A stretch of DNA of 64,000 nucleotides. Origin: Lachnoclostridium sp. An118 (GTDB lineage: Bacteria > Bacillota > Clostridia > Lachnospirales > Lachnospiraceae). Position 1 is the first letter of the stretch, and the number at the start of each line of letters is the position of its first letter. The DNA is taken from positions 96,742-160,741 of the forward strand of contig NZ_NFLQ01000006.1 in NCBI RefSeq assembly GCF_002160985.1, given 5' to 3'. Positions 58,429-64,000 of the stretch are shown here, piece by piece. A model generated the notes under the pieces. The model was not told the DNA's origin, searched no databases, and worked only from the letters and a program-made list of their open reading frames with translations. Position numbers and translations under genes: made by a program.

Positions 58429-59865
58429 CTATAATTCGTCGTAAAGCTTCTCGTACTGTCTTGCAGAATTATTCCATGAGAAATCCTGCGCCATAGCTCT
58501 CTCCACGATCTTGTTCCAGTCTCTCTTGTGATCGTAGAATATCTGCTCCGCATAGCGGACCGTTGCCATCATCTCATGGGCATTGTAATTGCAGAAGCTG
58601 AAGCCGGTGCCGGTCTTCTCATATTCATTGTATGGCTCCACCGTATCCTTCAGGCCTCCCGTCTCGCGGACGATAGGCAGCGTCCCGTAGCGCAGGCTCA
58701 TGAGCTGGCTCAGGCCGCAGGGTTCAAACAGGGAGGGCATGAGGAAGGCGTCGCAGGAAGCATATATCTTGTGGGACATAGGCTCCGAATAATAGATATT
58801 GGCGGAAACCTTCCCGGGATACTTCCAGGCGTAATGTCGGAACATGTTCTCATATTTCGCCTCCCCGGTCCCAAGGGCGACGATCTGGATGGCATCCTGG
58901 CACAGCTCGTCCAGCACGCAGTCGATCAGGTCAAATCCCTTCTGGTCCGTCAGCCTGGAGACAATACCGATCATCATCACATGGCTGTCCTTGTCCAGGC
59001 CCAGCTCCTCCTGGAGGGCAAGCTTGTTCTTTACCTTCTCCTTGCGGAAATTGGAGACGGAGTAATTGCGGGCGATGTGCTTGTCCGTCTCCGGATCGTA
59101 GTCATCGTAGTCGATACCGTTGACAATACCTGACAGGCTGCCCGCTCTGGCGTTCATCAGCCCGTCCAGCTTTTCCCCGTAGAAGGGAGTCTTGATCTCC
59201 TCCGCGTATGTACTGCTGACCGTAGTGATGCGGTCCGCGTATACAATGCCGCCCTTCAGGTAGTTGGCGTCCTTGTAGGCCTCCAGCTTGTCCGGCACGA
59301 AATAGTAGGACGGAAGGCCTGTGATATCCTGCACCCTCTTTGTGTCCCAGGTGCCCTGGAATTTCAGGTTGTGGATAGTCATGACCGTCTTGATGCCTCG
59401 GTAGTACTCGTTCCCGTAGCGGAAATTGTCGAGGAAGATGGGGATGAGTCCGGTCTGCCAGTCGTGGCAGTGGATGATGTCCGGGCGGAAGCCGATCACA
59501 GGCAGGGCGCTCAGCACAGCCTTGGAGAAGAAGGCAAACTTCTCAATGTCCGCATACATATCCCCGTAGGGCGCCCAGCCGCTGAAATAATATTCATTAT
59601 CTATAAAATAGAACGTGATCCCCTCGTACTGCAGCTCGAGGATGCCCACGTACTCTGTCCTCCAGTTCAGGTCCATGTAAAAATGAGTCTTATACTGCAG
59701 CTGGTTTCTCCACTCCTCTTTCATGCAGAGATATTTGGGCAGCATGACACGGACATCATATTTTTCTTTATCAAAGTATTTCGGCAGAGACCCAACCACG
59801 TCCGCCAGCCCGCCTGTCTTGATAAAGGGCACGGACTCCGATGCTGCAAAAAGTATTTGTTTCAT
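58429..59865 (-). CDS. glgA: Glycogen synthase (ADP-glucose, GT5)
   Basis: A 478-residue GT-B glycosyltransferase. The N-terminal [13 protein letters not shown] at 16-28 binds ADP-glucose; the C-terminal half has [22 protein letters not shown] and the [32 protein letters not shown] donor loop with the catalytic Glu. It elongates alpha-1,4-glucan. No other glycogen gene is adjacent, so it stands outside a glg operon. Its promoter region contains a 9-bp-arm inverted repeat. Confidence 0.96.
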   Translation of the reverse strand: [478 protein letters not shown]

Positions 59866-59885
59866 GATATCTTTCCTCCCATCCT

Positions 59886-59922
59886 TACGGTATATAGGTA
59901 TATATATATTTATTATACCGTA
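59886..59922. repeat. Inverted repeat overlapping the glgA promoter
   Basis: TACGGTATA (59886-59894) and TATACCGTA (59914-59922), 19 bp apart and AT-rich inside. The outer arm overlaps the -10 box. Confidence 0.5.
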
Positions 59923-59940
59923 TTTTTTTTCAGATGAAAA
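59912..59940 (-). promoter_or_regulatory. SigA promoter of glgA
   Basis: Minus strand TTTTCA (59935-59940), 17 bp, TATAAT (59912-59917), between spo0A and glgA. Confidence 0.5.
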
Positions 59941-59943
59941 GGG

Positions 59944-60735
59944 TTATCTGTTTTTATATTCCAGGCGGAGGGTGTCTGCGATGAGTGCGATAAACTCCGA
60001 ATTTGTGGGTTTTCCCTTGCCGTTGCTCACAGTGTAGCCGAAGAGCTCGTCCAGGGTGTCCAGCTTGCCCCTGCTCCAGGCCACCTCTATGGCGTGGCGG
60101 ATAGCCCTCTCCACCCGGCTGGCCGTTGTCTGATGGCGCTTGGCGACTGTGGGATAGAGGACCTTTGTCACTGCGTTCAGCACATCCATGTCCTCCACAG
60201 CCATCATGATGGCGTCCCTCAGATAGTGATAGCCCTTGATGTGGGCGGGGATGCCGATCTCGTGGATCATATCCGTCACTCTCGTCTCCAGGCTCTGCTC
60301 CTCCGGCTCCCCGCTCTGCCGGGAGGAGTCCATGCCATGGATGTAGCTTGTCCGGCTCTTCTTCGTGACCTGCTTGATCCGCTCCAGGATAACATCGTTT
60401 TTAAAGGGCTTCATGACATAGTATACGGCTCCCTTATTGAAAGCGTCCTCTGTGATGCGCTCCTGCCCCACAGCCGTGACTATGATAAAATACGGGCGCT
60501 TTTTCAAAGTTTTGTCATGGTTGACGGCGTCCATCACACCGAGTCCGTCCATTTTAGGCATGATCAGATCGAGCAGGACAACATCCGGCTCTTTTTCCCG
60601 GATCACACGGCACATATCCTCACCGTTGTCCGCCTTCCCCACAAGGCTTAAATCCTTGTCGCTGCTGATGATATCGCCAAGCAGCTCCAGGATCCTCTCA
60701 TTGTCGTCGGCGATCGCTACACGAATCTCTCCCAT
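59944..60735 (-). CDS. spo0A: Sporulation master regulator Spo0A
   Basis: A 263-residue response regulator. Receiver domain 1-125 with acidic pair D10-D11, phosphoacceptor Asp56 ([14 protein letters not shown]), and the conserved Thr and Lys (VTAVG, VMKPF). The Spo0A_C DNA-binding domain (about 155-263) contains [18 protein letters not shown], the 0A-box recognition helix, and [22 protein letters not shown]. When phosphorylated it starts sporulation. AGGAGG precedes the ATG. A SigA-like promoter and a 0A-box-like site lie upstream, after spoIVB. Confidence 0.98.
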   Translation of the reverse strand: MGEIRVAIADDNERILELLGDIISSDKDLSLVGKADNGEDMCRVIREKEPDVVLLDLIMPKMDGLGVMDAVNHDKTLKKRPYFIIVTAVGQERITEDAFNKGAVYYVMKPFKNDVILERIKQVTKKSRTSYIHGMDSSRQSGEPEEQSLETRVTDMIHEIGIPAHIKGYHYLRDAIMMAVEDMDVLNAVTKVLYPTVAKRHQTTASRVERAIRHAIEVAWSRGKLDTLDELFGYTVSNGKGKPTNSEFIALIADTLRLEYKNR

Positions 60736-60777
60736 TCCATAATCCTCCTATCTGTTCTTGAAAAACTGTCAAGGAAA

Positions 60778-60806
60778 ATTATAGGATTACAAAAATGCGA
60801 AATCAA
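60778..60806 (-). promoter_or_regulatory. Promoter of spo0A
   Basis: Minus strand TTGATT (60801-60806), 17 bp, TATAAT (60778-60783), 40 nt before spo0A. TGTCGAG, one base off the 0A box TGTCGAA, is at 60826-60832, 20 bp upstream of the -35. Confidence 0.6.
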
Positions 60807-60848
60807 GGATTTGAAGTCGGAAGATCTCGACAGCTTCCTCCCGTTTTC

Positions 60849-61916
60849 TTAACTTTCGATATGTTTCAACATATCCTGTATGAAGATGCCGTAGCCCTCC
60901 TTCGGGTTGTTCACGAACACATGGGTCACCGCTCCTATCAGCCGCCCGTTCTGGATGATAGGGCTGCCGCTCATGCCCTGGACAATGCCTCCGGTGAGCC
61001 CAAGAAGCTTCTCGTCCGTCACCTCCAGCAGGATCTCCTTGTTCGCTTCCTGGGCGTTCCTGTCAACTTTTGTAATACGGATCCTGTAATCCTCCACAGT
61101 ACCGCTGACCGCACAGCGGATGAGGGCATCCCCCTCCTCGATCTGGCTCTCGTCCGCAGCCGCCTCCAGGGGCTGTGTATCTGTAAACAGGGCGTCGATC
61201 CTGTCCAGCGTGCCGTATATACCGTCCTCCGTGTTCTGGGTGATGCTCCCCAGGATATTGTAGTTGTTGTAGATGATGACGCCCTCCATCCCGCCCGGCG
61301 TCCCGTCCTTTCCCTTCCTGATGTCCTTGATGCTGGTCGTGTAGAGAAGGCCGTCAGACGCGTTCAAGAGCTGCCCGGTGTCTGTATCCCGGATGCCGTG
61401 TCCGAGAGCTCCGAACTGACTGTCTCCGTTCAGGAAGGTGACGGTGCCGAGCCCCTGGGCGTTGTCCCTCACCCAGATCCCCAGCTTGTACTCATCCCTT
61501 TCACAGCGAACAGCCTTCATGCGTATGGCGATCTCCCGGCCGTCCCGGCGCACCCGCAGCACGACTTCCTCCTTGTCCAGGGCCGCCACTGCCTCCACCA
61601 GCTCGGACTTATTGCTTATCTCTTCCCCGTCAAGCCCGATGATATAGTCCCCCTCCTGCACGAGATTTGCCGCGGGCTCATACTCCTGGCCGTCCTCTCC
61701 CTGGATTTTTTCCGTCCCCAGGACCATAGCGCCCTCTGTCTCCAGGTAGATCCCCACCGGCATGCCGCCGGGGATCAGCAGTTCCTCGGACGCAGCCGCG
61801 CTGGCCTCCCTCTCCAGGCCGGCTCTGCTCTCCTCTATCAGATACCAGCTCCCGCCCACAGAGATGGTGAACACGAGGACCATGATCAAGATTCGTCTGT
61901 ACCAATATCTACGCAT
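60849..61916 (-). CDS. spoIVB: SpoIVB peptidase
   Basis: A 355-residue forespore serine peptidase that triggers SigK (or equivalent) activation. It has an N-terminal signal/anchor (ILIMVLVFTISVGGSWYLI), a PDZ domain (about 95-160: NLVQEGDYIIGLDGEEISNKSELVEAV) and the S55 domain with catalytic His in FGALGHGI and Ser in VQGMSGSPIIQNG. All three parts are intact; it is somewhat shorter than Bacillus SpoIVB, in the N-terminal part. Next to spo0A as in nearly all spore formers. Confidence 0.96.
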   Translation of the reverse strand: MRRYWYRRILIMVLVFTISVGGSWYLIEESRAGLEREASAAASEELLIPGGMPVGIYLETEGAMVLGTEKIQGEDGQEYEPAANLVQEGDYIIGLDGEEISNKSELVEAVAALDKEEVVLRVRRDGREIAIRMKAVRCERDEYKLGIWVRDNAQGLGTVTFLNGDSQFGALGHGIRDTDTGQLLNASDGLLYTTSIKDIRKGKDGTPGGMEGVIIYNNYNILGSITQNTEDGIYGTLDRIDALFTDTQPLEAAADESQIEEGDALIRCAVSGTVEDYRIRITKVDRNAQEANKEILLEVTDEKLLGLTGGIVQGMSGSPIIQNGRLIGAVTHVFVNNPKEGYGIFIQDMLKHIES

Positions 61917-62024
61917 ACTATCGTCTCCATACCGCCGCTCTCTCAGGAGAGCGTTTTATCGTTAGTATGCGAAGGCGGAGCTCTTTTACACTGGGAATAT
62001 ATGGCTGCCCGCCGTCATCGGCCG

Positions 62025-62612
62025 TCAGCTGTCTCTTAAGATTTCCTCCGCGATGCGTATCTTCCTGACGCACCGGTCCATGGCTGATTTTTCTATATAT
62101 CTGTGTGCGTCCGGTTCGCTCATCTTCCTCTGGTCCACGAGGACCCACTTGGCCCTGTCAATGGTCTGCTGCTCCTGCAGCCGTTCCTTCAGCCTGCGCA
62201 TCTCCTTTTCCAGTTTCTTTATCTTCATCTGGACAGCGCTCAGCATTTTCACGGATGTGTAGAGGTCCTGCCTTGTGGTGGGCCTGGCCAGCGTGACGAT
62301 GCCATAGTCCTCCACCTGGGAAGACACCTGCTCGTACATCTCCGCCTTGACCAGCAGGAGGATCCCTGTCTCGTGCTGCTCAGCTATATCAATGGCAGCC
62401 TGTATGCCGAAATCATCCTTCAGCGGCGTGTTGATGATGAGGATATCGTAAGTCTGGCTGACCAGCATCCGCTTTGCGTCCCCCATGGTGAACACGCAGG
62501 AAATATCTCTGTACTGGGGGCCCGTGAGCACCTCCCTCAGAACGGAGACCATCTTGTCTGACGCAGAGGCCACCAGGATGCGGTATGCCGCTTTTTCTGC
62601 TGTCATGTTCAT
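62025..62612 (-). CDS. ANTAR-domain response-regulator-like antiterminator
   Basis: A 195-residue protein with a receiver-like fold (about 10-125) and a coiled coil leading into a C-terminal ANTAR domain (MRRLKERLQEQQTIDRAKWVLVDQRKMSEPDAHRYIEKSAMDRCVRKIRIAEEIL), which binds paired RNA hairpins to block termination. The receiver lacks the usual phosphoacceptor: the beta-3 strand reads ILIINTPLKDD, with Asn where Asp is expected. It follows glnA by about 35 nt. The start is taken as ATG 62612, 5 nt after AAAGGAG. Confidence 0.9.
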   Translation of the reverse strand: MNMTAEKAAYRILVASASDKMVSVLREVLTGPQYRDISCVFTMGDAKRMLVSQTYDILIINTPLKDDFGIQAAIDIAEQHETGILLLVKAEMYEQVSSQVEDYGIVTLARPTTRQDLYTSVKMLSAVQMKIKKLEKEMRRLKERLQEQQTIDRAKWVLVDQRKMSEPDAHRYIEKSAMDRCVRKIRIAEEILRDS

Positions 62613-62649
62613 TCCCACTCCTTTATCCTGTCGGTGTAGTCAGTGTGTC

Positions 62650-63876
62650 TCAGCGTGTCTGTGGCGGATTTTTGTAGACATCCAGGTATGCCTCGGGCAG
62701 GACCCTCTTAACGAGCGCGCTCGCGGCCGCCGCGTCCCATGCCTCTCCGCGGCTCTCCGGCAGCTTCCTCAGCTGGTCTGTCAATGTGTGGTCCGCTGTG
62801 TACAGATTGACATTGGCCGGCTTCTGGAGCGGCAGCTTTCTCTCGATCCCGTCCATCCCCGCATAGATGAGAAGGGCAAAGGCCAGATAGGGATTGGCTG
62901 TTGGGTCAGGGGAGCGCAGCTCGATACGCTTCTTACCGTTCTTCACCGCCGGGATCCGTATCAGCTGGGAGCGGTTCTCCGGGGACCAGGTCACATATTT
63001 GGGAGCCTTCTTCTCGCCCAGCCTCCGGTAGGAGTCCTCAGAGGGGTTGAGGAACAGAGTGATGTCCCTGATATGCTCCAGGATACCTGTCATGAACTGT
63101 CCGTTGCAGTCTGACCCGTCCTCACTCCTCACTGACATATTGATATGCATGCCGTTGCCCGCGTATTCCTTGATGGGCTTGGGTGAAAAGTCCGCACAGA
63201 GTCCGTTCCCCATAGCTGCGGTGCTCACCACCCACTTAAAGGTGGCTGTGTTGTCCGCCGCTGTGAGAGGGTCGCTGTACATAAAGTCGATCTCATTCTG
63301 TCCCGGCCCCTCCTCGTGGTGGGAGGCCTCCGGCTCTATCCCCATATCGATGAGCGTAAAGCAGATTTCCCGGCGGATGTTCTCTCCCTTGTCCTCCGGG
63401 GCCACATCCATATACCCGGCCATATCGAAGGGGATCTTTGTGGCATTTCCCTGCTCGTCTGTGTTGAAGAGGTAGAACTCCACCTCAGTCCCGAAATCGA
63501 TCTTCAGCCCCTTTTCCTTCGCCTTCTCCACTGCCATTTTTAATATATACCGGCTGTCCTTCTCGTAGATCGTCCCGTCAGGATAGCGGATGTCACAGTA
63601 CATCCTGGCCACCCGCCCTGTGGACGGACGCCACGGGAGGATGGAAAAGGTAGAGGGGTCCGGGTGGAGAAAGAGGTCGCTCTTCACCTCATTGTCAAAC
63701 CCGGCCACGGCCGAAGCGTCGAAGGAGATGCCCTCTTTGAACGCCCTCTCCAGCTGCCCCGACAGGATGGAGATGTTTTTCTGCACGCCAAAGGCGTCAA
63801 AAAAGGCCAGGCGGATGAACTTCACATCCTCCTCATCCACAAATGTCATGACCTTTTCATACTGATACATATCCAT
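62650..63876 (-). CDS. glnA: Glutamine synthetase, type I (compact)
   Basis: Makes glutamine from glutamate, ammonia and ATP. 408 residues, somewhat short for GSI. Motifs: DAFGVQKNISI and the N-terminal beta-grasp, FGTEVEFYLF (metal Glu), EASHHEEGPGQNEIDF, AGNGMHINMS (His), ENRSQLIRIP and RIELRSPDPTANPYLAFALLI. The adenylylation Tyr loop of GSI-beta is not visible, so it is probably GSI-alpha-like. AGGAGG 8 nt before ATG 63876. Co-directional with the ANTAR gene, which could control its transcription. Confidence 0.94.
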   Translation of the reverse strand: MDMYQYEKVMTFVDEEDVKFIRLAFFDAFGVQKNISILSGQLERAFKEGISFDASAVAGFDNEVKSDLFLHPDPSTFSILPWRPSTGRVARMYCDIRYPDGTIYEKDSRYILKMAVEKAKEKGLKIDFGTEVEFYLFNTDEQGNATKIPFDMAGYMDVAPEDKGENIRREICFTLIDMGIEPEASHHEEGPGQNEIDFMYSDPLTAADNTATFKWVVSTAAMGNGLCADFSPKPIKEYAGNGMHINMSVRSEDGSDCNGQFMTGILEHIRDITLFLNPSEDSYRRLGEKKAPKYVTWSPENRSQLIRIPAVKNGKKRIELRSPDPTANPYLAFALLIYAGMDGIERKLPLQKPANVNLYTADHTLTDQLRKLPESRGEAWDAAAASALVKRVLPEAYLDVYKNPPQTR

Positions 63877-63903
63877 ATATCTTCCTCCTAGTATAATAAT
63901 GGT

Positions 63904-63921
63904 GTAGTCAATAATGACTAC
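63904..63921 (-). promoter_or_regulatory. Hairpin in the glnA leader
   Basis: Perfect stem GTAGTCA-ATAA-TGACTAC about 15 nt upstream of the glnA ribosome-binding site. A second, smaller GAGGG/CCCTC stem lies near 63960-63972. The 124 nt to the window edge hold no gene; the loops do not match the 6-nt loops of known ANTAR targets. Confidence 0.4.
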
Positions 63922-64000
63922 GGGTTAATAGTTACAAAGTCTAAATGAATAACTGAAGGAGGGCTTCCCTCTCCATCAGATGTTATTGTTTCCTTACCGT

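Noticed and set aside
61936..61953. Terminator between the ANTAR gene and spoIVB
   Set aside because: The hairpin CGCTCTC-TCAG-GAGAGCG has its T-run on the plus-strand side only, so it would not stop the minus-strand transcripts of this locus.
1..64000. Prophage, transposon, CRISPR array, defence island, rRNA or tRNA genes
   Set aside because: None seen: no integrase, transposase, repeat-spacer pattern, or cloverleaf sequence; the gene content is core metabolism and cell biology throughout.

Overview
The window looks like a piece of chromosome from a strictly anaerobic, endospore-forming, moderately GC-rich Firmicute, most likely a member of the Lachnospiraceae (Clostridium cluster XIVa). 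The basis is the protein content: spo0A, spoIVB, ylbJ, ytfJ and a small acid-soluble spore protein, a six-gene Rnf ferredoxin:NAD+ oxidoreductase operon, an [FeFe]-hydrogenase-like protein, and Firmicute-type gene orders (rpmB-yloU-fakA-recG, rsmD-coaD-ylbJ, scpA-scpB-dac, nusG II-Gx-ruvA-ruvB-zapA). No phage, transposase, CRISPR array, rRNA or tRNA was seen. Most genes lie on the minus strand and no gene-free stretch exceeds 300 bases.

Left part (1-9.4 kb): a PepD-like dipeptidase cut by the window edge, YlbJ, then on the minus strand rpmB, yloU, fakA, recG, a spore protein, rsmD, coaD and a coiled-coil protein. 9.4-18.8 kb: sporulation protein YtfJ with its DUF2953 partner, two small uncharacterised proteins, a class B penicillin-binding protein with a SEDS partner, a U32 peptidase, ZapA and RuvAB. 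18.8-21 kb: an apparently SOS-controlled operon (nusG II-Gx-ruvAB) divergent from the flavin transferase apbE. 21-28 kb: a self-regulated HTH/DUF6442 pair and the Rnf operon rnfCDGEAB, which carries two extra membrane-protein genes at its end; ApbE would attach FMN to RnfG and RnfD.

28-38.3 kb: rpsA and cmk with a decayed ispH between them, a flavoprotein, an RpiR regulator, and a peptide-use cluster (two M24 peptidases, a POT transporter, a divergent proline iminopeptidase). 38.3-49.7 kb: a 2-isopropylmalate synthase fused to an AraC DNA-binding domain, two D-Ala-D-Ala carboxypeptidases, ScpAB, a TetR/DegV pair with a clear operator, a phosphoesterase, a DUF4317 protein, a prolyl-tRNA editing protein and Maf. 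49.7-64 kb: rpsU, alaS, the hydrogenase-like protein, methionine synthase with a separate reactivation protein and metF, glgA, spo0A, spoIVB, an ANTAR antiterminator and glnA.

The most notable items are the LeuA-AraC fusion (an enzyme that may also be a leucine-sensing transcription factor), the ispH remnant that now supplies the rpsA ribosome-binding site, a 41-bp near-perfect palindrome at the rsmD promoter, tandem LexA-like boxes before the ruvAB operon, and the -35 box of alaS placed in the loop of a terminator hairpin.
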